The notes: generated by a model not told the origin, from the letters alone. A stretch of DNA of 64,000 bases from Actinokineospora terrae (GCF_900111175.1 NZ_FOGI01000004.1:186001-250000); one strand, 5' to 3'. Counted from the stretch's first letter, positions 34,825 through 44,353 are shown. A program made the numbers and translations.

Positions 34825-35790
34825 CTACCGCCAGTGCTGCCAGCCCGCGGTGCCGGTGTAGGTGGCCCCGTCGACGGTGACGCCCTGCCCCCTGGCGACG
34901 GTGCCGATCACCTTCCACCCCTCGGGCACGCCGTGCGGGTCGGGGAAGGTCGCCGCGAGCGCGTGGTCCTCGCCGCCGGTGAGCACCCAGTGCCTGGGGT
35001 CGCCGCCGAGCGCGCTGGCCACGTCGACCAGCCGCTGGTGCACCTCGACGAGGTCCGAGCGCACGTCGATGGCCACAGTGGAGGCGGCGGCGATGTGCCC
35101 GAGGTCGGCGAGCAGCCCGTCGGAGACGTCGATCATGGCGGTGGCGCCCGCGTCGGCCGCGGCGGGACCGGACTCGTAGGGCGGTTCCGGGGCGCGGTGG
35201 GCGCCGACGACGCTGACCGGGGAGCGGAAACCGCGGCCGAGCACGGCCAGTCCGGCGGCGCTCCACCCGAGCTTGCCCGCGACCGCGACGACGTCGCCCG
35301 GCCGCGCTCCGCCGCGGGTGACCGGTGCCCGCCCACGCAGATCACCCAATGCGGTGAGGGAAATCACAAGGGTGGCGGACTCGGTCATGTCCCCACCGAC
35401 GATGCCGACGCGGGCCCTGGTGGCCTCCTGCCACATGCCCGCGGTGAGCTCCTCCACGACCGAGGCGGCGATGGTGGACGGGCAGGCGATGCCCACCAGC
35501 ACCGCGGTCGGCACCGCGCCCATGGCGGCGATGTCGGCCAGGTTCACCGCGACCGCCTTGCGCCCCACGTGTTCCGGGGACGACCAGTCGAAACGGAAGT
35601 GCACGCCTTCGACGAGCACGTCGGTCCCGGCCACCACCCGGCCGTCCGGCGCGGCCACCACGGCCGCGTCGTCGCCCGGCCCCAGCAGGGTGGTCCTCGG
35701 CTGGGGTCTGCCCCGGGTAACCCGATCGATGAGCCCGAACTCACCCACCTCGGCAACGGTTTCCGCGCCGTCAGGCGTGTTCGGACTCAC
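34825..35790 (-). CDS. thiL: thiamine-monophosphate kinase
   Basis: 321 residues. Last step to thiamine pyrophosphate. PurM-like fold: GEFGLIDRVTRG near the start, LGPGDDAAVV (metal loop), TDVLVEGVHFRFDWSSPEHVGRKAVAVNLADIAAMGA, IVGGDMTES, IDVSDGLLADLGH and the C-terminal VLTGGEDHALAATF. GTG at 35788-35790. The order thiL-(GNAT)-ung is conserved in actinobacteria. Divergent from the Lrp-type small protein. Confidence 0.95.
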   Translation of the reverse strand: MSPNTPDGAETVAEVGEFGLIDRVTRGRPQPRTTLLGPGDDAAVVAAPDGRVVAGTDVLVEGVHFRFDWSSPEHVGRKAVAVNLADIAAMGAVPTAVLVGIACPSTIAASVVEELTAGMWQEATRARVGIVGGDMTESATLVISLTALGDLRGRAPVTRGGARPGDVVAVAGKLGWSAAGLAVLGRGFRSPVSVVGAHRAPEPPYESGPAAADAGATAMIDVSDGLLADLGHIAAASTVAIDVRSDLVEVHQRLVDVASALGGDPRHWVLTGGEDHALAATFPDPHGVPEGWKVIGTVARGQGVTVDGATYTGTAGWQHWR

Positions 35791-35898
35791 TGCTTCCTCC
35801 GATCACCGATATTCGGAATCCCCAACGAAAGGCAACTGGGGTACGTTGCTGGACACGTTCCTACCTCTAGGGGACTCCCAACCGCGAAGGGGCGCGCC

Positions 35899-36132
35899 GT
35901 GGTCCACGCATACATCCTGATCCAGACCGAGGTCGGCAAGGCCGCTGCGGTGGCGGCGGAGATCGCGGGCATCGCGGGCGTCACCACGGCCGAGGACGTG
36001 ACCGGCCCGTACGACGTCATCGTGCGCGCGGAGGCCGACAACGTCGACCTGCTCGGTCAGCTGGTCGTGGCCAGGATCCAGAACGTCGAGGGCATCACGC
36101 GCACCCTGACCTGCCCGGTGGTCCACCTCTGA
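35899..36132 (+). CDS. Lrp/AsnC ligand-binding (RAM) domain protein
   Basis: 77 residues consisting only of the regulatory (SAM/RAM) domain of Lrp/AsnC regulators: VHAYILIQTEVGKAAAVAAE, VTTAEDVTGPYDVIVRAEAD and the closing EGITRTLTCPVVHL. No helix-turn-helix precedes it. Such stand-alone domains probably bind amino acids or modulate full-length Lrp proteins. GTG at 35899; the next gene follows after 19 bp. Confidence 0.85.
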   Translation: MVHAYILIQTEVGKAAAVAAEIAGIAGVTTAEDVTGPYDVIVRAEADNVDLLGQLVVARIQNVEGITRTLTCPVVHL

Positions 36133-36151
36133 GGCGTGGTCCACTGGTCGG

Positions 36152-36727
36152 GTGAGCGAGCAGCCGACCACGACAGGCCTGTCCCGCACCGCCGTCACCG
36201 CGGCCGCCGTGCTGGCGGGCCTGCTGGTGACGGGGGTGGTGGTGGCGAGCCGGTTCCTGCCGGAGGCCCCCGATCGGGTGGCGGCGACCAAGTCCGCCGC
36301 CGCGCCGCGCACCGGCCCGGTCGGGTTGGTCCCGGTGGACGCGCCCGACGCCGCCGCACCCGACTGCGGTGCCCTCACCCAGGCCCTGCCCCAGGCGCTG
36401 CCCAACGGCGGGGGGTCGCTGCCCCGCCTGCCGATCGCCGACCCGGCCCCCGTCGGCGCCGCGGCGTGGGGCGACCAGGTGGCCGATCCGGTGGTGCTGC
36501 GCTGCGGCCTGGGCAAGCCGCCGGAGCTGACCCCGACCGCGGCGCTGCGCGAGGTGTCGAAGGTGCGCTGGCTGGTCATCGACGGCGACGGCGCCTCGAC
36601 GTGGTTCGCCGTCGACCGCCCGGTCTACGTCGCGTTGACGCTTCCCGCCGGGCTCGGCACCGGCCCGCTGCAGACGGTGTCCGAAGTGGTCGGTCGGGCG
36701 CTGCCGGTGCGCGAGGTCCGACCGTGA
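36152..36727 (+). CDS. DUF3515 family membrane-anchored protein
   Basis: 191 residues. N-terminal membrane anchor (TAVTAAAVLAGLLVTGVVVASRFL) and an extracytoplasmic domain with two Cys (PDCGALTQALP, VVLRCGLGKPPEL), GDGASTWFAVDRPVYVALTLP near the end. M. tuberculosis has a homologue in the same place beside ddl. Function unknown; probably envelope-associated. GTG start; convergent with ddl, gap 40 bp. Confidence 0.85.
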   Translation: MSEQPTTTGLSRTAVTAAAVLAGLLVTGVVVASRFLPEAPDRVAATKSAAAPRTGPVGLVPVDAPDAAAPDCGALTQALPQALPNGGGSLPRLPIADPAPVGAAAWGDQVADPVVLRCGLGKPPELTPTAALREVSKVRWLVIDGDGASTWFAVDRPVYVALTLPAGLGTGPLQTVSEVVGRALPVREVRP

Positions 36728-36767
36728 CCGCGCCCGCGAGCCGTGGCGCGGATCACCGGCGGTTGCC

Positions 36768-37904
36768 TCAGCGCAGGCCGGTCCCGCGGGCCAGCGCGGT
36801 GTCGACGAGCACGCTGAGCAGCGTCGGGTAGTCGATCCCGCTGACCTCCCACATCTGCGGGTAGGCCGAGGTGGGGGTGAAGCCGGGCATGGTGTTGACC
36901 TCGTTGACGGTCAGCTCGCCGTCCGGGCCGACGAAGAAGTCGACCCTGGCCAGGCCCTGGCAGTCCAGCGCGCGGAACGCGGTGATCGCGGCCTCGCGCA
37001 GCCGCTCGGCCACCTCGTCGGGCAGCTTCGCCGGGATGTCGAGCTCGCAGACCGCGTCGAGGTACTTGGCGTCGAAGTCGTACCAGTCGATGCCCTCGGC
37101 CAGCCGCACCTCGGCGGGCAGCGACGCGCGGACGGTGCCGTCGGGGAACTCCAGCACGCCGCACTCGACCTCGCGGCCGATGGCGGCGGCCTCGACGAGC
37201 ACCTTGGGGTCGATCGCCCGGGCGTGCGCGATCGCGGCGTCGAGGTCGTCCCACGAGGTGACCTTGCTGATGCCGGTGGAGGACCCGGCGCGCGAGGGCT
37301 TGACGAACACCGGCAGCCCGAGGTGGGCGCGCTCGTCCTCGGTGAGGGTGGTCCGGTCGCGGCGCAGTTCCACGAACCGGCCGACCGGCAGGCCCTCGGC
37401 GGCCAGCAGCCGCTTGGTGAAGCCCTTGTCCATCGCCACCGCGCTGGCCAGCACACCGGGGCCGACGTAGGGCACGCCGACCATCTCCAGCAGGCCCTGG
37501 ATGGTGCCGTCCTCGCCGTAGGCGCCGTGCAGCACGGGGAAGACGAGGTCGACACCGCTGATGACCTCGCCCTGCCTGCCCGGCTCCAGCACGACGAGAC
37601 CGGCGGAGGTCGGGTCGGCGGGCAGGGTCAGCGCGGTGCCGCTGGTGATCTCGGGCAGCACCCGGCCCCGGATGCTCAGCGCGCTCGTGTCGCCGGGGCC
37701 GAGCACCCACGCGCCACTGGGCGTGATGCCGACCGGCACGATCTCGAACCGCTCGCCGTCGAGGTTGGCCAGCACGCTCCCGGCGGAGACGCACGAGATG
37801 GTGTGCTCGGTGCTGCGGCCGCCGAACACGACCGCCACCCGCAGTTTCGGCCTGTCCTGGGGGTGGGGCGAGCGCTCGGGGTCGGGCAGCGGGGAGGTCG
37901 GCAT
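36768..37904 (-). CDS. ddl: D-alanine--D-alanine ligase
   Basis: 378 residues. ATP-grasp ligase making D-Ala-D-Ala for peptidoglycan. Seen: [43 protein letters not shown], the ATP loop [17 protein letters not shown], the metal-binding end [29 protein letters not shown] and SAYPQMW. The Mg ligands Asp, Glu and Asn are present. ATG at 37904 avoids overlap with the MocR gene; an in-frame ATG at 37937 is the alternative. It follows the MocR gene by 11 bp, so read-through is likely. Confidence 0.95.
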   Translation of the reverse strand: MPTSPLPDPERSPHPQDRPKLRVAVVFGGRSTEHTISCVSAGSVLANLDGERFEIVPVGITPSGAWVLGPGDTSALSIRGRVLPEITSGTALTLPADPTSAGLVVLEPGRQGEVISGVDLVFPVLHGAYGEDGTIQGLLEMVGVPYVGPGVLASAVAMDKGFTKRLLAAEGLPVGRFVELRRDRTTLTEDERAHLGLPVFVKPSRAGSSTGISKVTSWDDLDAAIAHARAIDPKVLVEAAAIGREVECGVLEFPDGTVRASLPAEVRLAEGIDWYDFDAKYLDAVCELDIPAKLPDEVAERLREAAITAFRALDCQGLARVDFFVGPDGELTVNEVNTMPGFTPTSAYPQMWEVSGIDYPTLLSVLVDTALARGTGLR

Positions 37905-37915
37905 GGTGAACGAGA

Positions 37916-39337
37916 CTACCCGGACGGAGTACCCCATTGGTCGCTCGACCGGGACAGCAGCGACAGCAGGTCAGGGATCGCGGCCTGCAGCTGCTCGCGT
38001 GAACACGCCGCGTAGCCGACCGCGATGCCGAACCAGGTCGCCGGTCCGCAGTGGTGGCGGGCCAGGCCGTCGAGCACGATGCCGCGGCCGGTCGCCGCCT
38101 CGATCAGCTCGTGCTCCTGCCCGGCCGAGCAGAGCGGGACCACCAGGTGCGCGCCCGCGTCGTCGCCGAGGAAGCGGACCCCGGCGCCGGTGAGCGCGTC
38201 GACGAGCATGCCGCGCCGCTCGGACAGCTCGCGGCGCAGCTTGCGCAGGTGCCTGCCCAGGTCGCCGTTGCGGGCCAGTTCCACCACCACGAACTGCCCG
38301 GCGGCCGAGGGGCTGGTGCCGGTGATGTCGCGGTGGTGCAGCACGGCGGCGACGACCGGCGGCGGCGCGACCATCCAGCCGACGCCCAGCGCGGGGGTGA
38401 GGATCTTGCTGGTGGTGCCCAGGTGCACGACCACGTCCGGGGCGAGGGAGGCCAGCAGCGGCAGCGGGGCCACGTCGTAGCGCAGCTCGCCGTCGTAGTC
38501 GTCCTCGATGACCAGCCACCCGTCGCGGCGGGCGCGGTCCACCAGCTCGACCCGGCGCGCGGCCGACATCCGCCTGCCCAGCGGGTACTGGTGCGCGGGC
38601 GAGCAGTAGACCGCTCGGGCGCCCGCGGGGACCGCGTCGAGCAGGAGCCCGTCCGCGTCGACCGGCACCGGCACCACGACCAGCCCGGCGGCCCGCATGG
38701 TCTGGACCGCGCGCTGGTAGCCGGGTTCCTCGACCGCCACGACGTCGCCGCGGCACAGCACCGACGCGGCCAGCTCGGCGACCGCCGCGGTGGTGCCCGC
38801 GGTCGCCAGGACGGACTCGCCCTCTCCCCCGTCGTACTCGCCGCTGACCCGCAACCCCCTGTGGCGCAGCAGGTGTTCGGCCACCGCGGCCCGGTAGGCG
38901 GGCACGCCCGCGCGGGTCGGTCTGGGCAGCGGAGCCACATCCGCTGCGCCGCGCCACGCCCGCCGCCACGCCGACCGGTCGATCCCGCTCGCCCACGGCG
39001 ATCCCGGCCGCAGGTCGACCGCGGCGACGTCGGCCGACTCGGTGGCCTTGGCCTTGGGCCGCGCGGACGGGGAGCCGGGCGGCGCGGTGGTGACGTAGGT
39101 GCCGGAGCCGTGCTTGCCGGTGATCCAGCCCTCGGCGTGCAGCTGCTCGTAGGCGGCCGCGGTGACGGTCCTGCTGACGTTGAGCTGCAGGGCGAGCGCG
39201 CGGGTGGAGGGCAGCCGGTCGCCGCTGCGCAGCCTGCCGTCCCCGGCGGCCGCGCGCAGCTCCTGCGCGAGCTGGACGGCCAGCGGTGTGGGGGACCCCC
39301 GGTCGAGGGTCACCGGCAGGGCTGGGCTCTCCGACAC
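37916..39337 (-). CDS. MocR-type (GntR/aminotransferase fusion) regulator
   Basis: 473 residues. N-terminal GntR winged helix: [46 protein letters not shown] and GSGTYV. The C-terminal aminotransferase-like PLP domain has [12 protein letters not shown] and the PLP Lys in [18 protein letters not shown]. Proteins like PdxR and GabR use PLP as effector. GTG at 39335-39337 with AGGAGG upstream; a longer frame to 39604 enters the divergent gene. It diverges from a PNPOx-family flavoprotein gene with only 70 bp between, its probable target. Confidence 0.9.
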   Translation of the reverse strand: MSESPALPVTLDRGSPTPLAVQLAQELRAAAGDGRLRSGDRLPSTRALALQLNVSRTVTAAAYEQLHAEGWITGKHGSGTYVTTAPPGSPSARPKAKATESADVAAVDLRPGSPWASGIDRSAWRRAWRGAADVAPLPRPTRAGVPAYRAAVAEHLLRHRGLRVSGEYDGGEGESVLATAGTTAAVAELAASVLCRGDVVAVEEPGYQRAVQTMRAAGLVVVPVPVDADGLLLDAVPAGARAVYCSPAHQYPLGRRMSAARRVELVDRARRDGWLVIEDDYDGELRYDVAPLPLLASLAPDVVVHLGTTSKILTPALGVGWMVAPPPVVAAVLHHRDITGTSPSAAGQFVVVELARNGDLGRHLRKLRRELSERRGMLVDALTGAGVRFLGDDAGAHLVVPLCSAGQEHELIEAATGRGIVLDGLARHHCGPATWFGIAVGYAACSREQLQAAIPDLLSLLSRSSDQWGTPSG

Positions 39338-39387
39338 CAGTGGCCTCCTGAAATCACCGAGCTGTGGCCCTGTCAGGATGCCACTGG
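39337..39387. promoter_or_regulatory. inverted repeat in the MocR/flavoprotein intergenic region
   Basis: CCAGTGGC (39337-39344) and GCCACTGG (39380-39387) are perfect 8-bp inverted repeats 35 bp apart, bracketing the short divergent promoter region. Candidate MocR binding sites, since this class often binds pairs of separated boxes. Confidence 0.4.
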
Positions 39388-39407
39388 CGTGCGGCAGCGT
39401 AAACGGC

Positions 39408-40106
39408 GTGACCGAGACCTGCCTGCCCCCGTCCGGTGGAACCCCTGGTGGGGCCGCCGAGCTGTCGCCGACCCCGCGCAGCACCATCAAGCGCGGCGCC
39501 AACCGCGCCGTGACCGACCGCGGGGCGCTGCACGCGGTGCTCGACGCCGGTCTGATCTGCCACCTGGCCACGGTGGTCGACGGTTTCCCGCTCGTCCTGC
39601 CCACCGGCTACGGCCGCGACGGCGACACCCTCTACCTGCACGGCTCGACCGGCGCGCTCAGCCTGCGGACGGCGATGTCGGGGGTGCAGGTCTGCGTCGC
39701 GGTGACCCTGGTGGACGGGATCGTCTACGCGCGGTCGGTGTTCCACCACTCCATGAACTACCGGTCCGCGGTCATCCACGGCACCGCCGTGCGGGTCACC
39801 GACCCGGCGGAGAGGCTGCACGGCCTGCGCGTGCTGACCGAGCACATGGCGCCCGGCTCGTGGGAGCACACCAGGCAGCCGAGCCAGAAGGAGTTGGCGG
39901 CGACGGCGGTGCTGGCGCTGGACCTCACCGAGGCCGCGGTGAAGACCCGCACCGGCGGTCCGGTCGACGACGAGGACGACGTCGAGGCGAACACCGCGTG
40001 GGCAGGCGTGCTGCCGATCCGGGAGGTCTGGGGCGAGCCGGAGTCGGCGGCCGAACTCGACCTGCCGGGGCACGTCAGCGCGCGGGCAGCCGCTCCGGTC
40101 CGGTGA
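39408..40106 (+). CDS. pyridoxamine 5'-phosphate oxidase-family FMN protein (Nim-like)
   Basis: 232 residues. Split-barrel flavoprotein: RSTIKRGANRAVTDRGALHAVLDAGLICHLATV, FPLVLPTGYGRDGDTLYLHG, VCVAVTLVDGIVYARSVFHHSMNYRSAVIHGTA and the C-terminal NTAWAGVLPIREVWGEP. This is the subgroup related to nitroimidazole-reductase NimA proteins rather than true PdxH. Divergent from a MocR regulator, which suggests control by PLP or amine status. Its 3' end overlaps the cysteine dioxygenase gene tail to tail by 32 bp. Confidence 0.85.
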   Translation: MTETCLPPSGGTPGGAAELSPTPRSTIKRGANRAVTDRGALHAVLDAGLICHLATVVDGFPLVLPTGYGRDGDTLYLHGSTGALSLRTAMSGVQVCVAVTLVDGIVYARSVFHHSMNYRSAVIHGTAVRVTDPAERLHGLRVLTEHMAPGSWEHTRQPSQKELAATAVLALDLTEAAVKTRTGGPVDDEDDVEANTAWAGVLPIREVWGEPESAAELDLPGHVSARAAAPVR

Positions 40107-40554
40107 CCGGGTCGATGCGGTAGTTCCGCATGGCCGGGCGGGCGTCGCGGTAGACGTGGATGCTGACCGCCGGGTCCGCGGAGTCGTTGCCGACCTGGTG
40201 CAGGTAGCCGGGACCGAACACCCTGCTCTGGCCCTGGGCCAGCGAGTGCAGCACCTCGGCAGGCCGGTGCGGCGCCGCGACCCGCTCGGTCAGCGAGCCG
40301 GACACGACGGTGAACGCGCCCGCGACGGAGCCGTGGTCGTGCAGGTCGGTCTGCTGGCCGGGCAGCCAGCTCATCAGCCACACCTCCTGGCCGTCGACCC
40401 GGTCGACCAGGGCGGCGAACCGCTCGGCGGGGTCGTAGCGCAGCAGCGGCGCCCACGAGGCGCGGTCCTCGGCGTAGCGGCGGGCGACGAGGGCGGGGTG
40501 CGCGGTGGCCGGGGTGGCGGCGAGCGCGACGGTGTTGGGCGGGACGGCGAACAT
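40075..40554 (-). CDS. cdo: cysteine dioxygenase (type I, cupin)
   Basis: 159 residues. Oxidises L-cysteine to cysteine sulfinate with a non-heme iron. The cupin iron ligands are the two His of LHDHGSVAGAFTVVSG and the third in PGYLHQVGND; ISIHVYRDA-like (VSIHVYRDA) completes the barrel. ATG at 40552-40554. A Cys-rich leader peptide gene lies 70 bp upstream. Tail-to-tail overlap of 32 bp with the flavoprotein gene. 3-mercaptopropionate dioxygenase is an alternative substrate class. Confidence 0.88.
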   Translation of the reverse strand: MFAVPPNTVALAATPATAHPALVARRYAEDRASWAPLLRYDPAERFAALVDRVDGQEVWLMSWLPGQQTDLHDHGSVAGAFTVVSGSLTERVAAPHRPAEVLHSLAQGQSRVFGPGYLHQVGNDSADPAVSIHVYRDARPAMRNYRIDPVTGPERLPAR

Positions 40555-40624
40555 GCGCGGGAAGTCCTTAGGTGGCGGTGAACTCAGCAGGCGGCCCGGG
40601 GCACGGGTCGGCGGATGGGCTGGA

Positions 40625-40705
40625 TCAACGACACGGACAGAGCGCGCTCGCGACAAGACCGAGGTCGACGTGACCCCGGCGGTCGGCGATGGCGCGCAGC
40701 AACAC
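40625..40705 (-). CDS. Cys leader peptide (putative attenuator uORF) of cysteine dioxygenase
   Basis: 26 codons, GTG start at 40703-40705: begins V-L-L-R-A-I-A-D-R-R and ends with RGHVDLGLVASALCPCR followed by TGA. The H-V-D-L...S-A-L-C-x-C ending matches the short leader peptides found upstream of sulfur genes in actinobacteria, where translation over Cys codons is thought to couple Cys supply to expression of the downstream gene. The stop is 70 nt before the cdo start. No clear terminator hairpin is seen in between, so translational control is as likely as attenuation. Confidence 0.75.
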   Translation of the reverse strand: MLLRAIADRRGHVDLGLVASALCPCR

Positions 40706-40823
40706 GCGGCACAGCGTGGCAGTGGGTTTCCCACGGCGCAAGCCCGCCCCGGCCGCGCCCACACCGTGGGACACTCGCCGGGTGACCAGCGGCCTGCCTG
40801 CCGCGGCGGCGCGGACCCGGTGG

Positions 40824-40851
40824 CCAATCCGGTGCGGCCGGTGCGCCGAAT
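40824..40851 (+). promoter_or_regulatory. SigK-type promoter upstream of sigK
   Basis: CCAATCC at 40824-40830 and CCGAAT at 40846-40851 match the mycobacterial SigK consensus (CCATCC, 16-17 bp, CCGAAT). Spacer is 15 or 16 bp depending on alignment. It lies about 50 bp before the sigK start, implying autoregulation. Confidence 0.65.
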
Positions 40852-40899
40852 GACCCTCGACGTGCGGACGCCGGTCCCGCGGCTGGTCGAGGAGAGCGG

Positions 40900-41505
40900 G
40901 TGGTCATGGCGGAGCGGGTTCGGCGGATCGCGGGCGTGAACGCGGCCGACGAGGCGCGCGCCCCGGACCCGGAGGCGTTGCTCCTCCAGGTCGCCCGGGG
41001 TGACGAGGGCGCGTTCGAACGGCTCTACGAGCTGGTGTCCGCCCCGGTGTTCGGGTTGGTGCGGCGCATCGTGCGGGACCCGGCCCAGTCGGAGGAGGTG
41101 ACCCAGGAGGTGCTGCTGGAGCTGTGGCGGACCGCGGCGCGGTTCAGCCCCGAGCGCGGCAGCGCGATGACCTGGGTGATGACCCTGGCGCACCGGCGCG
41201 CGGTGGACCGGGTGCGCTCGGCGCAGTCGGCGACCGACCGCGAGGACCGCGCCTACCGCAGGGAGGCGAGCAGGCCGTTCGACGAGGTCGCCGAGCAGGT
41301 GGGCACCCGGCTCGAGCACGAGCAGGTGCGCCGCTGCCTGTCCTCGCTCACCGACCTGCAACGGGAGTCGGTCGAACTGGCCTACTACCGCGGTTTGACC
41401 TACCGCGAGGTGGCCGAACTGCTCGACACCCCGCTGGGGACGATCAAGACTCGACTGCGTGACGGACTGATCCGCATGCGCGACTGCCTGGGGGTGGCTC
41501 GATGA
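40900..41505 (+). CDS. sigK: ECF sigma factor SigK
   Basis: 201 residues. Region 2 (EGAFERLYELVSAPVFGLVRRIVRD, then EEVTQEVLLELWRTAARF, which binds -10) and region 4 (LSSLTDLQRESVELAYYRGLTYREVAELL..PLGTIKTRLRDGLIRM, which binds -35). The sequence and the partner gene place it in the SigK group. GTG at 40900 has AGGAG six bases upstream; an ATG at 40906 is the alternative. Its stop overlaps the rskA start (ATGA), so the two are coupled. Confidence 0.9.
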   Translation: MVMAERVRRIAGVNAADEARAPDPEALLLQVARGDEGAFERLYELVSAPVFGLVRRIVRDPAQSEEVTQEVLLELWRTAARFSPERGSAMTWVMTLAHRRAVDRVRSAQSATDREDRAYRREASRPFDEVAEQVGTRLEHEQVRRCLSSLTDLQRESVELAYYRGLTYREVAELLDTPLGTIKTRLRDGLIRMRDCLGVAR

Positions 41506-42236
41506 CCGCTGACATCCACGCGCTGACCGGCGCGTATGCCCTCGACGCCATCCCGGAGATCGAACGCGCCGCGTTCGAACGGCACCTGGCCGACTGCGAC
41601 GCGTGCGCCCAAGAGGTGCGCGAGCTGCAGGCGACCGCGGCCAGGCTCGGCGACGCGGCGGCCGAGGCCCCGCCCGCGGAGCTCAAGGCCAGGGTGCTGG
41701 CCAGGATCGCCGAGGTCCGCCAACTCCCGCCGATCGAGCACACCGGACCGGCCGCGCGCCGGGCCAGGCCGTGGGCGACCCGGCTGACCGCGGTGGCCGC
41801 GGCCGCGCTGCTGGTGGTGTCGGTGTCGCTGGGCGCGCTGCTGCTGCGCAGCCAGCAGGAGCTCGACGACCAGAAGACGCAGGCGGCGGCCATGACGGAG
41901 CTGCTCTCGGCCGACGACGCGCGGTTCGTCAGCGGCTCGACGACCTCGGGGCTCGCGGGCACCGTGGTGGTGTCGCGCTCGCGCGGCCAGGTCATGCTGC
42001 TGGCGGCGAACATGCCGCCCGCGCCGGACGGCAAGACCTACCAGGCGTGGCTGATGCAGGACGACGGCAGCCCGCGCTCGGTCGGCCTGCTGCGCCCGGA
42101 CGACACCGGTCGGGCGTCCATCGTGGACAGCTCGGGCATCGGGACCGCCAACCAGGTCGGCGTCAGCATCGAGGCCGCGGGCGGGTCGGACACCCCGCAC
42201 GGCCAGGTCGTGATGAAGATGGCGCTACCCGACTAG
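41502..42236 (+). CDS. rskA: anti-sigma-K factor RskA
   Basis: 244 residues. Cytoplasmic anti-sigma domain at 1-95 with the zinc-type motif HLADCDACAQEV, one membrane helix (LTAVAAAALLVVSVSLGALLL, about 98-118) and an extracytoplasmic RskA domain (VSRSRGQVMLLAANMPPAPDGKTYQAWLMQDDG). It holds SigK at the membrane; regulated proteolysis of RskA-type proteins releases the sigma factor. Overlaps sigK by four bases. The inducing signal cannot be read from sequence. Confidence 0.92.
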   Translation: MTADIHALTGAYALDAIPEIERAAFERHLADCDACAQEVRELQATAARLGDAAAEAPPAELKARVLARIAEVRQLPPIEHTGPAARRARPWATRLTAVAAAALLVVSVSLGALLLRSQQELDDQKTQAAAMTELLSADDARFVSGSTTSGLAGTVVVSRSRGQVMLLAANMPPAPDGKTYQAWLMQDDGSPRSVGLLRPDDTGRASIVDSSGIGTANQVGVSIEAAGGSDTPHGQVVMKMALPD

Positions 42237-42257
42237 CCCTGCCCGACCGACAAGGCA

Positions 42258-43352
42258 CTACAGCCGGCCCAGGGCTGTGAGGACATCCGCGACCAGGTCG
42301 CGGGTGTCCTCGCAGCCGCAGGACAGCCGCAGCAACCCTTCCGGCACGGCGTCGCCCCAGCGGGCCCTGCGGTCCGCGCTGGAGTGCAGGCCGCCGAAGC
42401 TCGTCGCCGACGACACGAACCGCGACGCCGCCAGGAATCCGGCGACTGCCTCGGCCGAGGCCAGCTCGAAGGTGAGCACCCCGCCGAAGCGGCGCATCTG
42501 CCGCGACGCCACCTCGTGCGCCGGGTCCAGCGGCGAACCGGGCCACCGCACCGACCGCACCGCCGGGTGTTGGCGCAGGACCTCGTGGAGCGCCGCCGCG
42601 TTCTCCGCCTGCCGCGCCAGCCGCAGGTCCAGCGTGCCGAGTCCCCGGTGTGCCAACCAGACCTCGAACGGGCCCGGCACCGCGCCGCTGACGGTGCGCT
42701 CGGATCGCAGGCGGGCCGCCAGGTCCTGCTCCGCGGTCGTGATGTGGCCGAGCAGCACGTCGCTGTGGCCCGCGAGGGCCTTGGTGTCGCTGGCCAGGGC
42801 GATGTCGGCGCCGAGTTCCAACGGGCGTTGCCCCAACGGGGTCGCGGTGGTGTTGTCCACAGCGACAAGGGCACCGGCCGCGTGCGCCAGCCGGGTGATG
42901 GCGGCGATGTCGCACACGTCCAGTCCCGGGTTGGACGGGGTTTCCAGCAGCACCAAGCGCGCGCCCGCGACTGTTTCCGCTGTCCACTCGGCGGTGGTCG
43001 GGACCTCCCTGACCACCAAGCCGCTCATGTACTCGTTCACGTAAGAGCGGCCGAGGTAGTAGCCATCGGACGGCAGGACGACCGTGTCGCCCGGCTTGAG
43101 CAGCACCCGCAGCAAAGACGACACAGCGGCCATACCCGACGGGTAGACCACACACGACCCGCCGTCCAGGTCGCCGATGGCCGTCTCCAGTGCCCGCCAC
43201 GTCGGATTGCCCGCCCGGCCGTAGAAGTCGGCGGCGGGATCGTCGGACAGGTGGAACTGGCTGGCCATGACCGGTTGCGGTGGCACGGGACCACCCGGCG
43301 CGGCCGGGACGAGACCGCCGTGCACGCACCTGGTGCCGTCGCCGAGGCTCAT
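42258..43352 (-). CDS. PLP-dependent trans-sulfuration enzyme (cystathionine gamma-lyase/synthase type)
   Basis: 364 residues. Starts [15 protein letters not shown]; substrate and PLP features are [38 protein letters not shown], and the PLP Lys in [19 protein letters not shown]. The C-terminus has [17 protein letters not shown] and [10 protein letters not shown]. It acts on cysteine/cystathionine/homocysteine; which direction is not decidable. The ATG start overlaps the gpsA stop by four bases, so it is the last gene of plsC-gpsA-this unit. Confidence 0.9.
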   Translation of the reverse strand: MSLGDGTRCVHGGLVPAAPGGPVPPQPVMASQFHLSDDPAADFYGRAGNPTWRALETAIGDLDGGSCVVYPSGMAAVSSLLRVLLKPGDTVVLPSDGYYLGRSYVNEYMSGLVVREVPTTAEWTAETVAGARLVLLETPSNPGLDVCDIAAITRLAHAAGALVAVDNTTATPLGQRPLELGADIALASDTKALAGHSDVLLGHITTAEQDLAARLRSERTVSGAVPGPFEVWLAHRGLGTLDLRLARQAENAAALHEVLRQHPAVRSVRWPGSPLDPAHEVASRQMRRFGGVLTFELASAEAVAGFLAASRFVSSATSFGGLHSSADRRARWGDAVPEGLLRLSCGCEDTRDLVADVLTALGRL

Positions 43353-44353
43353 CGCTCCGGCCTCGTCTTGCGCCCGATCAGCTGGCCCGCCATCTCGGTG
43401 AGGTCGAACCCGTCGTGGCACACCCGGTGCACCACCTCGGTGATCGGCATCTCCACCCCGTGGCGCATCGCCAGCTCCCGGATCGACGAACAGGACTTCA
43501 CCCCTTCGGCGACCTGCCCGCCCACCGCGGCCTGCGCCTGGGCCATGGTCTCGCCGCGGCCCAGCCGCGCGCCGAAGGTCCGGTTGCGCGAGAGCGGCGA
43601 CGAACACGACGCCACCAGGTCGCCCAGCCCGGCCAGGCCCGCGAACGTCATCGGGTCCGCGCCCAGCGCCGCGCCGAGCCTGCTGGTCTCGGCGAGACCG
43701 CGGGTCATCAGCGTGGCCAGGGTGTTGGCGCCGAAGCCGAGCCCGTCGGCCATGCCGCACGACAGCGCGATGACGTTCTTGCAGGCGCCGCCCAGTTCGC
43801 AGCCGACGACGTCGGTGATCGTGTACGGGCGGAAGTAGCCGGTGGTGCAGGCCTGCTGCAACGCGACCGCGCGGTCGTGGTCGCGGCAGGCGATGACCGT
43901 CGCGGTCGGCTGCTCCTCGGCGATCTCCTTGGCCAGGTTCGGCCCGGACACCACCGCGACCTGGTCGTCGGGCACGCCCGCGACGTCGACGACGACCTCG
44001 CTCATCCGCTTGAGGGTGCCCAGCTCGACGCCCTTGGCCAGGCTGACCAGCGTCGCGCCGCGCGGCAGCAGGGCGCGCCACGCGGTCAGGTTGTTGCGCA
44101 GGGTCTGGCTCGGCACGGCGAGCACGACCGTGCCGGCGCCGTCGAGCGCCAGCCTGGGGTCCGAAGTGGACGTCAGCGGCGCGGGCAGCACCACCCCGGG
44201 CAGGTAGTCGCGGTTCTGCCTGGTCTCGGCGATGCCGTCGGCGACGTCGCGGCGCCTGGCCCACAGCACGACCTCGGTGCCCGCGTCGGCGAGCACCTTG
44301 GCGAAGGCGGTCCCCCACGACCCCGCGCCCATGACCGTGATCTTGCCCGCCAT
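43349..44353 (-). CDS. gpsA: glycerol-3-phosphate dehydrogenase [NAD(P)+]
   Basis: 334 residues. Makes sn-glycerol 3-phosphate from DHAP for phospholipids. NAD loop [21 protein letters not shown] at the start, [48 protein letters not shown], catalytic Lys in [17 protein letters not shown], and ARLGRGE near the end. ATG at 44351-44353. It lies 5 bp after the acyltransferase gene whose product uses the same intermediate. Confidence 0.97.
   Translation of the reverse strand: MAGKITVMGAGSWGTAFAKVLADAGTEVVLWARRRDVADGIAETRQNRDYLPGVVLPAPLTSTSDPRLALDGAGTVVLAVPSQTLRNNLTAWRALLPRGATLVSLAKGVELGTLKRMSEVVVDVAGVPDDQVAVVSGPNLAKEIAEEQPTATVIACRDHDRAVALQQACTTGYFRPYTITDVVGCELGGACKNVIALSCGMADGLGFGANTLATLMTRGLAETSRLGAALGADPMTFAGLAGLGDLVASCSSPLSRNRTFGARLGRGETMAQAQAAVGGQVAEGVKSCSSIRELAMRHGVEMPITEVVHRVCHDGFDLTEMAGQLIGRKTRPER

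Noticed and set aside
41569..41592. TCGAACGC..GTTCGAAC inverted pair resembling an SOS box
   Set aside because: Inside the rskA coding region; explained by codons, no promoter context.
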